Counted from the stretch's first letter, positions 8,484 to 17,760 are shown. The stretch is DNA of 64,000 nt from Vampirovibrio sp. (GCA_024998755.1 JACEUU010000003.1:1178001-1242000); one strand, 5' to 3'. A program made the numbers and translations. Notes: a model not told the origin generated them from the sequence alone.

Positions 8484-9752
8484 TTAGGCGTATTGAGAAG
8501 AACTACTACTTCCCCGCAGAGCAGACCGATAAGACCGTAAACCCCGTAATTCATTCATATGGGCTTGGTAGGCTTCTTTGCGTTCCTGTTGATTTGCCTT
8601 ACCCCCTTCTTCTTTAGCCCCATTTTCACCCGAAGATTGCCTGTATTTATCCATGCTAAACGCTTCTGGTTCTTCTTGCGTATTGTTATTAAAACCTGAA
8701 TCTGGTTGCCCATCTTGCTGGGTAAAGGCATCACTGCCAGTTGAAACATCTAGCAAAGCTAACTGTTGTTGACTATCCAACACAATGTTATCAACCGCAG
8801 GGGCTAGTACAACATCTAACTTTTGCAGGCTAATGCCTTGCCCTTCAAGCCGGCTTTTTAACCCATCCAACTGTTGGGTTAAGGCGGTAAAGGCTTCCGG
8901 GGTTTGCACAATAATTTTGCCTGAAACCGATTGATTCGCCCCTTGTTGAAGCTGAACCCTTACAGTACCCAAGGCTTCCGGTTGCAACACAATGTTAACC
9001 TGCTTGTTACCAGCCCCATTGGTTAAAACGGCTTCCAGCTTACCACCCACTTGTTCCACTACGGAAGCAACGTCTTTCACGGAAACTTCAGCAGAAGCAT
9101 CTATCGATGCCACCGGTTGTAATACTTGCTGAACTTCCGAAGGTAAAGCACTTTCTGAAGTGGTTATCCTAGCTAATAACGGGGTTTCATCAGAATCTGA
9201 TTTAGAGGAATGGGTTGATTGTTGGTTTTCTTGTTGGTTAGGGGTGTTTTCATTAGAGAGAGAAGCCTCAGAATGAGGTTCGTTGTTGGTTTTAGACCGT
9301 TGATTTTCAGCGTGAGGAGCATCGGAATCTGTTAAAATAGAAGGCTTGATTATTTCTGGTTGAAGTGTCTGAAGGCTCAGTAATTGGGCATCTTCTTGAC
9401 TAAGAGGGTGTTCTTCTGCTACTGGTTGATTCTGTTCGGGGTCCCCTTCAGTAGTAGGTGTAGCCAACACTGGGACTAACTGGCTTTGAACAATGGCATT
9501 GAAAGTTGGTGTTTCAGCCTGTGAAGGTTTGGTAGCGGTTTTAACTTTCGCATTTTCTGGCTTATTGGGCGGTGTTGTGGATTGTTTTAACACTTGTTCA
9601 AACGGATTAAGCTGTTTTGATTTAGCTATTTGTGTGGCGTTTTTAGTTTTTACACTTTTAATACCGTTTAATGAAATAGCCGTTGATTCTGATTTAATAG
9701 ACTGATTACTGAATGAAGGCGAAGTTTGTGCAAAAGGAAGAGAAACCATCAT
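8484..9752 (-). CDS. fliK: Flagellar hook-length control protein FliK
   Basis: Measures hook length and switches export specificity. The first 220 residues are low-complexity (Gln, Ser, Glu, Asn, Thr), as usual for the FliK ruler domain. The C-terminal Flg_hook domain is recognisable at about residues 240-330: NIVLQPEALGTVRVQLQQG and LQKLDVVLAP. The remaining tail is Gln/Gly/Glu-rich. Two ATGs in tandem form the start. Order fliJ-fliK-flgD-flgE supports the call. A palindromic repeat now separates it from fliJ, so it may need its own promoter. Confidence 0.85.
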   Translation of the reverse strand: MMVSLPFAQTSPSFSNQSIKSESTAISLNGIKSVKTKNATQIAKSKQLNPFEQVLKQSTTPPNKPENAKVKTATKPSQAETPTFNAIVQSQLVPVLATPTTEGDPEQNQPVAEEHPLSQEDAQLLSLQTLQPEIIKPSILTDSDAPHAENQRSKTNNEPHSEASLSNENTPNQQENQQSTHSSKSDSDETPLLARITTSESALPSEVQQVLQPVASIDASAEVSVKDVASVVEQVGGKLEAVLTNGAGNKQVNIVLQPEALGTVRVQLQQGANQSVSGKIIVQTPEAFTALTQQLDGLKSRLEGQGISLQKLDVVLAPAVDNIVLDSQQQLALLDVSTGSDAFTQQDGQPDSGFNNNTQEEPEAFSMDKYRQSSGENGAKEEGGKANQQERKEAYQAHMNELRGLRSYRSALRGSSSSSQYA

Positions 9753-9962
9753 TTGTTATATTTCTTTCTGAACGACGATAGGGATTCAACTAAAAAACAG
9801 GAAGAGATTGGGCAGGAACGACGCTGACTGTGGGTTTAAAAAATAAAAGAAACAGGGGGTTGGGAGGTAGCAACAACGGGAGTGGTAAATAAAGTGTGTG
9901 TTTTTTCTTTGGGTTTTATGGGGTGTATGAAGTTATGGTTCATTAGCAACAGAAAAAAATTA

Positions 9963-10103
9963 AACAACTTGCATGGCTCGATAGGTGGGAGCAAATTCTA
10001 GGAATGAGGAACGGAAAACCGGAGTGTACACTATAGTACATGAGGATTTGAGTACCGCAAATGACAACGAAGGTGCCCCACCTATCGAGTCATGCAAGTT
10101 GTT
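9963..10103. repeat. R1 repeat copy a (141 bp), between fliJ and fliK
   Basis: The ends are 27-bp inverted repeats with one mismatch around the core CTTGCATGACTCGATAGG. The interior contains TAGGAATG, GTGTACAC, AGTACAT and AAGTACCGCAAATGACAACG elements shared with the copies at 19526, 22509 and 37281. It is non-coding and may fold into one long hairpin. The adjoining 9753-9962 holds no convincing gene (only a 35-codon frame without a ribosome site). Confidence 0.75.
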
Positions 10104-10105
10104 TT

Positions 10106-10552
10106 TTAGCTGGCTTGTTGTTGGATGTAGTACCGTTGGGTAGCAATTTCGTTTAAGAAGAGTTCTTCTTCTTTCAACAATAGAGCGGTGTGGGCTTTTT
10201 GTTGTTTTTCAAACAATTTTTCAAGAGTTTTAGCTTTCATTCTGGCTTCACGCACTAAGGCTTTGTGTTTATCAACAACCATTTGCTGAAGATTCATTAA
10301 AGTTTTTAAGTTAGCCTGACCATTACGAACTTGTTGAATGTAGCCGTGGTAATCCATTTGCCAAGCTTCTGGGGTTAAGTTGTGGAAGTCGTCAAAAGCT
10401 TCTTTAGCACAATTGGAAAGACGATCCATTTCAGCAAGCGTTTTGTTTAATTTCAATTCTTCGGCTTGAAGGGCTTGCTGTGCTTGGTCTACTTCGCGGT
10501 TACGTAAATCAAAAACGGTTTGTAAACTGAAACGAAATGCTTTTGCTGCCAT
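10106..10552 (-). CDS. fliJ: Flagellar export chaperone FliJ
   Basis: Coiled-coil component of the flagellar type III export apparatus that works with the FliI ATPase. The N-terminus MAAKAFRFSLQTVFDLRNREVDQAQQ fits the family pattern of FRF.LQ.VLDLRE. The rest is highly helical and charged with no membrane segment. About 148 residues, typical. I chose the ATG at 10552; an in-frame ATG at 10585 would add MKKKKKERFHI and overlaps the end of a 47-codon frame in an ATGA arrangement. Its usual upstream partner fliI is absent: an IS5-type copy lies there instead, and fliI is at 29026-30537. Confidence 0.8.
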   Translation of the reverse strand: MAAKAFRFSLQTVFDLRNREVDQAQQALQAEELKLNKTLAEMDRLSNCAKEAFDDFHNLTPEAWQMDYHGYIQQVRNGQANLKTLMNLQQMVVDKHKALVREARMKAKTLEKLFEKQQKAHTALLLKEEELFLNEIATQRYYIQQQAS

Positions 10553-10777
10553 GATGTGAAATCTCTCTTTCTTCTTTTTCTTCATACTCTTTTTTTTGGT
10601 TCGGTGTGTGATTTAGTTAAAGCCAGTTGGGTTTCCGATTGAGTTGCCGTTTCCCGTTTGTCTTCTGTACTTTTAATAGTGAAGCATTTGAATGAGCGTT
10701 TAATCCACCAGTAGGTGTATTTCATTAAAGAAAAAAGGTCTACATCTTTAGATATATGTGGTCTATTTTATTTAATA

Positions 10778-11934
10778 GAAGTTACGGAAAAAGGGCAAGG
10801 TAAAATAGAAGGGACATTATTCCACCTCTCATAGGATACCCCACCCCCATGACTACCTTTGCCGACATCCAAATTCAACAAGCCACACCCACTCACAAAT
10901 TCCTAGAGGAAATGAACCAAACCCTACCATGGCAACTATTTGAAACCATCCTCAAAACACACATCCACCACAAACCCAACGGCAGACCACCCTACAAACG
11001 CCTACTACTGCTCAAAATGAACCTCCTCAAAATATGGTTTAATCTCTCCTATGAACAAACCGAATTTCAATGCTACGACAGACTCTCCTTCCGAAAGTTT
11101 CTCGGCTTCTCCTTAGAATCCCCCATCCCTGAAGCCACGACACTCGAAAACTTCCAACACGAACTGCAAAACACCCCAGCCCAAGAAGCCCTTTTCTTAG
11201 CCTTAGACACCTTCTTCCAAGAGAACAACCTCATTCTTAAAGAAGGCAACTTGGTAGATGCCACCTTTATTAAAGCCAATAGCAAACAGAGAAAAAAGCC
11301 TGAAGACCAGAGCGACCCTGATGCCACTTATGGCTACAAAGGCTTTGGTTACAGTGCCACGGTTAATGTAGATGCTAAAAGCAAGTTGATTCGCAAGGTG
11401 GTTGTTACTGGTGCCAATGTGCATGACAGTCAGAGTTTACTGCCTGTACTGGTGGGCGATGAGCAGACTGTTGGTGCGGATAGTGGGTATGTGGGTAAGG
11501 AGAAGGATTTAAAGGCATTGGGGATAAAGCCGAGGATTATTAAGCGTCGTGTTCGGGGTAAGCAGCATGAACCAACGCCTGAGTTGACGGATTCGCAGAA
11601 GCGGTTTAATGGGTTGGTTTCTAAGATTAGGGCCAGAGTGGAGCATGTGTTTGCGGGTTGGAAGACGGTGTTTAAGAAGGTTCGTGTGTCTTGTCGTGGG
11701 TTAGTGCGTGTTTCTGCGGAGATTGTGGGCTTGGCATTTGGGTATAATTGTCGTCGGTATGGTTTTTTGGTGAGGAGGGGTTAGGTTTTAGTGGATTCTT
11801 GTATGGTTTTTAGGTAATTATGATCCGAAAAGAGTGGAAACAAGGGGTATTGTTCTGTTTTTTGAGCATTTTTGGTTGAATTTTATTAAAAAACACTCAC
11901 TACTCCCACCTGCACACCCTTATTCCGTAACTTC
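10778..11934 (+). mobile_element. IS5-type insertion sequence, copy 2 (1157 bp)
   Basis: Same unit and same length as copy 1, in the opposite orientation, with GAAGTTACGGAA ends. TAAT occurs on both sides, offset by one base on the left. It lies immediately upstream of fliJ, in the place where fliI would be expected. Confidence 0.9.
10849..11784 (+). CDS. IS5-type transposase, copy 2
   Basis: Intact 311-residue DDE transposase with D137, D211 and E265 all present. Differences from copies 1 and 3 include Tyr for His in ECYDRLSF, Lys for Gln in ALGIKPRI, and Asp and Val in LTDSQKRFNGLV. Copies 1 and 3 are therefore closer to each other than to this one. Confidence 0.92.
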   Translation: MTTFADIQIQQATPTHKFLEEMNQTLPWQLFETILKTHIHHKPNGRPPYKRLLLLKMNLLKIWFNLSYEQTEFQCYDRLSFRKFLGFSLESPIPEATTLENFQHELQNTPAQEALFLALDTFFQENNLILKEGNLVDATFIKANSKQRKKPEDQSDPDATYGYKGFGYSATVNVDAKSKLIRKVVVTGANVHDSQSLLPVLVGDEQTVGADSGYVGKEKDLKALGIKPRIIKRRVRGKQHEPTPELTDSQKRFNGLVSKIRARVEHVFAGWKTVFKKVRVSCRGLVRVSAEIVGLAFGYNCRRYGFLVRRG

Positions 11935-11956
11935 TAATGATTGAATGGTGTGTTCT

Positions 11957-12235
11957 GTCATCGATTGTCGTTCCTAGCTTTAGCTGGCGGGTGTTAAGGG
12001 GGTTCTTGTTCGTTGATTGCCCTGCAATCACTCTGCTTCTAGCAGACCCCCTTAACAATCCCCCACGAATTCAGGTGCAAGCCCCTAAAAACCCCAAAAA
12101 AGACACCCCCCTATGCCACCAGAAGGGCATTGACGGGGGGATGCTCTTTTTGCCCCTACGGTGGACGGAACGCATCGATGACTGCAGAGCAAACGCGATG
12201 GTCGTTCCTACTGGTTGGTATGACATTCAATCTTT
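11957..12235. repeat. Structured intergenic region with nested inverted repeats
   Basis: The space between IS copy 2 and the next gene holds hairpins rather than a gene. A 12-bp perfect stem (TGTTAAGGGGGT, 11992-12003 with 12046-12057) encloses a smaller ATTGCCCTGCAAT hairpin. Further right is a C-rich stretch, a GCCCCTAC motif and a second TCGTTCCTA direct repeat of the left part. A 118-codon frame crosses it (11937-12293) but is built from the repeats. Confidence 0.5.
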
Positions 12236-12268
12236 GAATCGGTATAAAATTTCAAGAACAATAACACG

Positions 12269-13864
12269 CTACAACGCCAGTGTTTTAGTTTGAAAAGAAG
12301 CTAGTGGTGCTTCGGTTGAAGCTACCGCAGTATCATCTGGGCAACGCCCATCCGGTTCTAACAAACATTCATCAAACGGAGAAAGATGAGCCAACGGCTC
12401 TTCATTACGATACCCAATAGCCGCCTTCAACCCCGACGGAATGAAAAACATGGGCAACAACGGCTTTAACGCCTGCACACCCGCCACAGAAAACGCCGTA
12501 GGTACATCATCCACATGCAAAATAGCGTCTTGCCATTCCAACTTTCGCCCCTTGCCCGAAGATTGATGCTTAGCAGGCATCCATTTTTCAATCACGCTAC
12601 AAAGCGGATTCGCAATAGCCGCACCCGTAGCGATACCTGCTGCTAAACCAGCTACAATTGTACCAAATCGTAGTAGTGGTTTTTCTTGTTTTGTAAACCC
12701 TGCTAAGTTAGCCACCAGCAACCCAACGCCTGCCCCCATGCCACACATCACAATATTAGCAACGTACTGAAAAATGCCTTCCTTCACTACATCCATATTT
12801 TTTTCAGATGGGGCATTATTCAACTTATTAGCCATTAGCCCGCCAGAAATACCCGCTAAAACGCTAGCCCCTCCCACTAACATAAACGGAACGGCTGCTT
12901 CAGAAACGAATTCTTTCGCCGTGGTTTGAAGCACATTACCTTTTAGTTCACCTAATTCTTCAGCAGTAGGCAATAATAACCGCAATTCATTATGAAACAA
13001 TTTATTTAAAGCAGATTCTTTTTTTATCCCTTTTTTCAACGCACCACTGGTGTTTTCAAACAGCTTGTTAGCATCTTTTTTCAAGGCAGCCACCCAATCT
13101 AACTGACCCACATCGGTTTCAAGGATTTCAAGTAGTGCTTTTTGACTAGCAGAAGGCTTCTTTTCAGCTTCTAAAGATGCCACTAATTGTTTGAGTGCTT
13201 CAACAGACCCACGGTGTTCAACAGGCACTTCGGCTTGTTCAGCCCGAGCTAAAATGGCTTGTTCAGCCGAGGCTTGCAGGGCGGTAAAGCGGTCGTAAAT
13301 TTGTTGTGGCGTTGCATGTTTTGCGAATGCTTCATGGGCTTTACGGGCTTGTTCAATGAGTTTGGCTATCTGAATATCCAACAACGGATGGTTTGCATTA
13401 CCCGCATCTTTCAGTTGTTGCGTTAAATTGCCCGCTACCGTTTTGGTTGCCCCCAATTCTCCCCACACCAGCGGACGAAGCAACTTCGGATATTTTTCAA
13501 CCACCGCTTTGGCTTGTTCCTGTGCGGTAGCAATAAGGGTTTCTCCATAATGCTGGGCAAAATAATTGAGGGCTGGTTGGGTGGTATTATAAACTGTACC
13601 TTCGGGTTTCATCCATAACTGGGTGGCAACCAGCGTAGCAAGGGTGGGTAGCCCAATGCGTAAGGTGTCATCTCGTAGGCGTTTTTTACGCTCTTCAGGG
13701 GTTTTAGCATCAAATACGTCTTTCGCCATAACGCCCAAAGCACCCACGGCAATTAACACGTTCGCCCTAGTGGCTGTAGGGGCAATTGCACCATGAAAAT
13801 GGTCTAGGTAATAGCCAGTGCCAATTACGGATGCGGGTACGGTAAAGCTCATCATCATCATCAT
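12269..13864 (-). CDS. Multi-pass membrane protein, unknown family
   Basis: 531 residues. Hydrophobic segments occur near the N-terminus (ANVLIAVGALGVMA, IGLPTLATLVATQLW) and as a cluster in the C-terminal half (MLVGGASVLAGISGGLM, IVMCGMGAGVGLLVANLAG, TIVAGLAAGIATGAAIA). The clusters are Gly/Ala-rich. Between them lies about 200 residues of charged, Ala/Glu/Lys-rich helix, probably coiled coil. A soluble tail ends the protein. I do not recognise the family. The start is a run of five ATG codons. It stands alone, between a repeat region and the rpsA block. Confidence 0.75.
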   Translation of the reverse strand: MMMMMSFTVPASVIGTGYYLDHFHGAIAPTATRANVLIAVGALGVMAKDVFDAKTPEERKKRLRDDTLRIGLPTLATLVATQLWMKPEGTVYNTTQPALNYFAQHYGETLIATAQEQAKAVVEKYPKLLRPLVWGELGATKTVAGNLTQQLKDAGNANHPLLDIQIAKLIEQARKAHEAFAKHATPQQIYDRFTALQASAEQAILARAEQAEVPVEHRGSVEALKQLVASLEAEKKPSASQKALLEILETDVGQLDWVAALKKDANKLFENTSGALKKGIKKESALNKLFHNELRLLLPTAEELGELKGNVLQTTAKEFVSEAAVPFMLVGGASVLAGISGGLMANKLNNAPSEKNMDVVKEGIFQYVANIVMCGMGAGVGLLVANLAGFTKQEKPLLRFGTIVAGLAAGIATGAAIANPLCSVIEKWMPAKHQSSGKGRKLEWQDAILHVDDVPTAFSVAGVQALKPLLPMFFIPSGLKAAIGYRNEEPLAHLSPFDECLLEPDGRCPDDTAVASTEAPLASFQTKTLAL

Positions 13865-14086
13865 GGGGGGAATGCGGTGTTTCCTGTTGAAATAAAAATG
13901 CCAGAATAAGGTGTTTATTGGTTAAAACCATCAACATGAGAGTAATAACACTTTATAATTATAGCAAGAAGCGACTTTCTTGTCAATGAGAATCATTTGC
14001 AATAAAGAGGACTGCTAGTTATTAATCCTTACCACCTGGCTGTTTTTGTTTTGCATTTTTTTACAGAATACGGACGGGTTAATCGC

Positions 14087-14310
14087 TTCGGGCTAGGGCT
14101 TTTGTCAGGGGGACTGATATTTGGCAGCCCCCCCGACACCCCCCACAAATTCAAGGTGGCTCCACGCCCCCTTAAAAATCCCCTCTCAAGGGCTGGTTGG
14201 TTTACACGCACGTTGGCAATAGACTTGACCGGAAGCTAGAAGCTCCCTAATTGGTCTGCTTCACTACGTTCGCACCAGCCTATTTCCAACTAGGTATGGT
14301 TTGAAGCTAT
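14087..14310. repeat. R2 repeat copy a, left of rpsA
   Basis: About 220 bases carrying GGGCTAGGGCTT, several G/C-rich palindromes, CCCCTCTCAAGGGCT, GACTTGACCGGAAGC, AATTGGTCTGCTTC and ATGGTTTGAAGC in order. The same series occurs in reverse complement at 15704-15930. It contains no gene. The short frames across it on both strands are repeat-derived. The remaining sequence up to the rpsA start (14311-14543) shows nothing I can name beyond promoter-like AT-rich DNA. Confidence 0.65.
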
Positions 14311-14543
14311 ACATTTCAATAAAAGTTAGTAAAATTGGGTGTTTAGCTTTTTTGTCAGGTGGTAAGGTTATTAATAAGATTGGTTGTAATTTACCCTGTT
14401 TTTGATACCCTTATATCAATAAGTAATGCTTAACCTGCTTACTTGTTTCGTTATTGTTCGTGTTGTATTTTCTTATCGCTGTAGTTAACGTCGTTAAACC
14501 TTCAGTGGTAGTTACAACAAATTCGGGTATTCACCCGAAAAAA

Positions 14544-14549
14544 AAGGAG
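14544..14549 (+). promoter_or_regulatory. Ribosome binding site fixing a TTG start for rpsA
   Basis: AAGGAG lies nine bases before the TTG at 14559. The frame is open 35 codons further upstream, but that part encodes a Val/Lys-rich stretch unlike any S1 N-terminus and has no ribosome site. Confidence 0.75.
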
Positions 14550-14558
14550 TCTGTTACT

Positions 14559-15677
14559 TTGTCATTCGTTCATACACCCGTTTTAGAACCCGCTCAACAG
14601 CAAGCCCTCGCCGTTGATTTTGCCTCGTTACTTGAAAAAAGCTTTCAGTCAGAAATCACTATTGGGTCTCTTTCTGTTGGTGAAATTATCAAGGTAGACA
14701 AGGAAAGTTTGCTGATTGATATTAGTGGCAAATACGAAGGTGTTGTGCCGATGAAGGAAGTGCCTGATTGCGATACCGCCGAACAATTAGGGCAGCTATT
14801 CCAAGCTGGGCAACGGATGGATTTTTTCGTTGTAAAAGATAACGAAGAACAATCTCATTATTTACTCAGTCTTCGTAGAGTAAGCTTTGTAAAAAACTGG
14901 GAAATTTTGCAACAGCACAAAGAAAAGCAAGAAAATATTACAGCCACTTTATTAGGCTTAACCAAAGGTGGTATGTTAGCTTCTGTGCTTAACATTAAAG
15001 GCTTTATTCCTGCTAGCCAATTGCGTGGTAGCAAACCCATGGAAGAAATGGTAGGCGAAACATTACCCGTAAAAGTGCTGGAAGTCGATAGACATCGCAA
15101 TAAATTGATTTTAAGCCATAGAATGGCAATGTTTGAACAAAAAGCCCAACAGCGGGCGGAAACCCTTAAAACGTTAGCAGAAGATACCACCGTAACAGGC
15201 GAAGTGGTTAAAATTACCGATTTTGGTGCGTTTATTGATATTAATGGCGTGGATGGGTTGTTACCTCTTTCAGAAATTACATGGCAACGGATTAAACACC
15301 CTTCAGATGTGTTAGCTTTGGGCGATTCACTAAGCGTAACCGTGCTAACCATTGACCATGAACGTCAACGCATTAGCCTAAGCTTGAAACGGATGCAACC
15401 AGACCCTTGGAGCTTGGTAGCCGTTGAATTCACACCGAAACAACGCATTGAAGCCACTGTTTCTAAGCAATTAGTTTCCGGCGTGTTGGTTGAATTAATG
15501 CCCGGTGTAGAAGCCTTCTGCCCCTATGCCCAACACGGACGTATTTTTGAAGTTGGCACTAGCTACCCATTTGAAGTGCTTTCAATTGCTCCGCATGACC
15601 GCAGAGTAACGTTGGCTTACCGCCCCGTGGTAACGGAAACAGTTGAAGTAGAAACTCCTGAATTAGCAGCTGTTTAG
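14559..15677 (+). CDS. rpsA: 30S ribosomal protein S1 (four S1 domains)
   Basis: Binds mRNA on the 30S subunit and helps initiation on structured or weak leaders. Four S1 domains can be read in order: IGSLSVGEIIKVDKESLLID, ATLLGLTKGGMLASV, GEVVKITDFGAFIDINGVDG (the best match to the canonical motif) and ATVSKQLVSGVLVEL. I chose the TTG at 14559 because of the AAGGAG nine bases upstream, giving 372 residues; an ATT/ATG upstream start is not supported. Four domains is fewer than the six of E. coli and close to the short cyanobacterial and Firmicute forms. The gene stands alone between two inverted R2 repeats. Confidence 0.88.
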   Translation: MSFVHTPVLEPAQQQALAVDFASLLEKSFQSEITIGSLSVGEIIKVDKESLLIDISGKYEGVVPMKEVPDCDTAEQLGQLFQAGQRMDFFVVKDNEEQSHYLLSLRRVSFVKNWEILQQHKEKQENITATLLGLTKGGMLASVLNIKGFIPASQLRGSKPMEEMVGETLPVKVLEVDRHRNKLILSHRMAMFEQKAQQRAETLKTLAEDTTVTGEVVKITDFGAFIDINGVDGLLPLSEITWQRIKHPSDVLALGDSLSVTVLTIDHERQRISLSLKRMQPDPWSLVAVEFTPKQRIEATVSKQLVSGVLVELMPGVEAFCPYAQHGRIFEVGTSYPFEVLSIAPHDRRVTLAYRPVVTETVEVETPELAAV

Positions 15678-15703
15678 TTGATTTAAAGCCCAGTCGAAGA
15701 TTG

Positions 15704-15930
15704 TAAGCTTCAAACCATATGCAGTTGGGAATAGGCTGGTGCGAGCGTAGCGAAGCAGACCAATTAGGGAGCCTCTTTTGCTTCCGGTCAAGCCTATTTT
15801 CAACGTGTGTGTAAACAAGTTAGCCCTTGAGAGGGGATAAATAAGGGGGCGTGGAGCCCCCTTATTTTTGCGGGGGGTTTGGGGGGTGGTCAAACACCAC
15901 CCCCCATGAAGCCCTAGCCCGTAGCAATTA
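15704..15930. repeat. R2 repeat copy b, right of rpsA (inverted to copy a)
   Basis: Reading its complement gives the same series as copy a: GGGCTAGGGCTTCATGG, a G/C-rich palindromic part, CCCCTCTCAAGGGCT, GGCTTGACCGGAAGC, AATTGGTCTGCTTC and ATGGTTTGAAGC. The copies are clearly homologous but diverged, more so in the G/C-rich part. Together they bracket rpsA as an inverted pair about 1.4 kb apart. Confidence 0.65.
15840..15870 (+). terminator. Terminator of rpsA, inside repeat R2b
   Basis: ATAAGGGGG (15841-15849) pairs with CCCCCTTAT (15857-15865) and is followed by a short T run. The repeat thus supplies the terminator for rpsA. Confidence 0.65.
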
Positions 15931-15965
15931 GCCCTAAAAAATAAAACTCTTTGGAATAAACCGAG

Positions 15966-16904
15966 ATGCAACCTTCACACCCGTTGGATTTAATAAAACA
16001 CACGTTGGCTAGTGGGTTACCTTCCCTTTCGGTGGAACAACGCCAAGCAGAAGCTAGACTACTAGGTGAGTCCGTTTTTAAACTGCCCTATAGTGCGTTA
16101 TTAAGCAAACCCGCTGATTTTTTCGCAACGGAAAGATTTCAATCCGCTTGGGCGAACCTTCATTCACTATTAGAAGACCGTATTAATAACCGAGTACCCT
16201 TACAATATTTACTAGGTGAAGCATGGTTTTTAGGCAGACCGTTTTCGGTTTCGCCCGCCGTGTTAATTCCTCGCCCAGAAACAGAATTGTTAGTAGAAAA
16301 GGGGTTGGAGCTAATAAAATCGTCGACGGAAACGGCTATGAATACCCCTTTTCGGTGGGCAGATGTGGGTACGGGTAGCGGGTGTATTGCTATTTCTTTA
16401 GCATTAGCATTGCAAGAACAATACCCTAATCTACCGTTTCAAGGAGTCGCTACAGATAATTCTGCCAACGCATTGGCGGTAGCAAGCAGTAATGCAGAAA
16501 AATTCAATCTAACCACAGAAGCTATCCATTTTGCTCTAGCGGATGTGTTAGAGCCAGTTTCATCCGATGAAAAAAGCCCGCAATCGTTAGATTTGATTAT
16601 TAGTAATCCGCCTTATATTAGCCCAGCACTGGCTATTACGTTGAGTGCTGAAGTGTTGCACCATGAGCCTGCATCTGCGTTGTTTGCTGAAAACGAAGGG
16701 TTTGAGGTGGTAGAACGATTGATTGAGCAAGCGGTAGTGGCTTTAAATCCTGATGGGTTTTTGTTGATGGAGGTGGGTAGTGGGATGGCGAAAACCGTTG
16801 CAGGGTGGAAGTTAACCCAATCGAATTTTGCCGTGCTTTCTGTTTGGAGCGATTACTCAGGGCATGAACGATTTTTAACCCTACAACGCAAAAAAAAGGT
16901 TTAA
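15966..16904 (+). CDS. prmC: Release factor glutamine methyltransferase
   Basis: Methylates the GGQ glutamine of peptide chain release factors RF1 and RF2 using S-adenosylmethionine. The SAM-binding motif DVGTGSGCIAISLA is at about residue 133. The catalytic NPPY motif (IISNPPYIS) is at 214-217. FLGRPFSVSPAVLIPRPETE is the conserved block before the SAM fold. 312 residues, near the usual length. mtnX-like, hpt and DUF3326 follow on the same strand with short gaps, so this may be the first gene of a four-gene unit. prfA, its common neighbour, is not here. Confidence 0.93.
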   Translation: MQPSHPLDLIKHTLASGLPSLSVEQRQAEARLLGESVFKLPYSALLSKPADFFATERFQSAWANLHSLLEDRINNRVPLQYLLGEAWFLGRPFSVSPAVLIPRPETELLVEKGLELIKSSTETAMNTPFRWADVGTGSGCIAISLALALQEQYPNLPFQGVATDNSANALAVASSNAEKFNLTTEAIHFALADVLEPVSSDEKSPQSLDLIISNPPYISPALAITLSAEVLHHEPASALFAENEGFEVVERLIEQAVVALNPDGFLLMEVGSGMAKTVAGWKLTQSNFAVLSVWSDYSGHERFLTLQRKKKV

Positions 16905-16977
16905 AAAATCATCCATAGTTTCGTGATAAGCTAGAGGAAATTAGTCTTCCTACCAATTAGAAAACTAGCACTTTATA

Positions 16978-17694
16978 ATGACCTCATCACCCCCCCTACA
17001 AATTAACGGAAAACCCATCGTTATTTTTTCAGATTACGACGGCACAATCACCCAAGAAGATGCCATTGTGCAAACCATGAAACGCTTTGCCCCCCCCGAA
17101 TGGAAAACCATTGCCAACGCCATTTTGGAAACCCGAACGCTTAGCATTCACGAAGGTATTCAGCAATTATACGGCTTACTACCCAGCCACCTCAAACAAA
17201 CCATGATTGACTTTAACTTGACTGAAATACCCCTTCGGCAAGGGTTTGAACACTTTATGCAGTTTCAGCAAGCCCACAACATCCCCTTTTGGGTGGTTTC
17301 TGGCGGGGTCGATGCGTTTATTGCCCCCAAGTTAGCACCGTGGGCAGGGCAGTTTGAATTATTCGCCAACGCACTGCATGAATCTGATGATAAAATTCAA
17401 CAGACGCACTTAAAACTTCAGTTACCGTATGCCCCTAAAAACTGTACGCCCTGTGGCAATTGTGCCTGCTGTAAAGTGGAAATTTTGAACCGTTGGCATT
17501 CGTCATCGTATTTCCGTGTGGTGATAGGCGATAGCGTAACGGATATTGGTATGGCGAAAGTAGCTTGCAGAGTGTACGCCCTAGCTAATAGTAGCCTTCA
17601 AGCAGATTGCATGAAGCTTGGCATTGCCTACCATCCGTTTGAAACGTTTGACGATATAGTAGCCGATTTAAAACAGCTAACCGGTTGCTTGTAA
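16978..17694 (+). CDS. mtnX: MtnX-like HAD phosphatase
   Basis: HAD-family phosphatase. The nucleophile motif is FSDYDGTIT (D19, D21), SGG follows at motif II, and GDSVTDIGMA is the C-terminal Asp motif. The N-terminal text resembles MtnX, which dephosphorylates 2-hydroxy-3-keto-5-methylthiopentenyl-1-phosphate in methionine salvage. A Cys cluster CTPCGNCACCK near residue 156 is also seen in MtnX proteins and may bind metal. No other methionine-salvage gene is nearby, so the exact substrate is inferred. A generic phosphoserine-phosphatase-like role is the main alternative. Confidence 0.8.
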   Translation: MTSSPPLQINGKPIVIFSDYDGTITQEDAIVQTMKRFAPPEWKTIANAILETRTLSIHEGIQQLYGLLPSHLKQTMIDFNLTEIPLRQGFEHFMQFQQAHNIPFWVVSGGVDAFIAPKLAPWAGQFELFANALHESDDKIQQTHLKLQLPYAPKNCTPCGNCACCKVEILNRWHSSSYFRVVIGDSVTDIGMAKVACRVYALANSSLQADCMKLGIAYHPFETFDDIVADLKQLTGCL

Positions 17695-17760
17695 CCCGTA
17701 TTGTTTGTATACTAGGCTTTACGATTGCTGGTACTCTTTTCTTTAGGACAATAACTGAAC

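Noticed and set aside
9836-9943. 35-codon minus-strand frame upstream of fliK
   Set aside because: Too short, no ribosome site, no features.
10582-10725. 47-codon minus-strand frame overlapping the upstream fliJ start in an ATGA arrangement
   Set aside because: No ribosome binding site and no recognisable content; it lies in the remnant between an IS copy and fliJ, so it may be the tail of a lost gene or chance.
11937-12293. 118-codon plus-strand frame
   Set aside because: It is composed of nested inverted repeats with Pro-rich translation and has no ribosome site.
14454-14558. N-terminal extension of ribosomal protein S1
   Set aside because: No similarity to S1 N-termini and no ribosome site, whereas TTG at 14559 has AAGGAG at ideal spacing.
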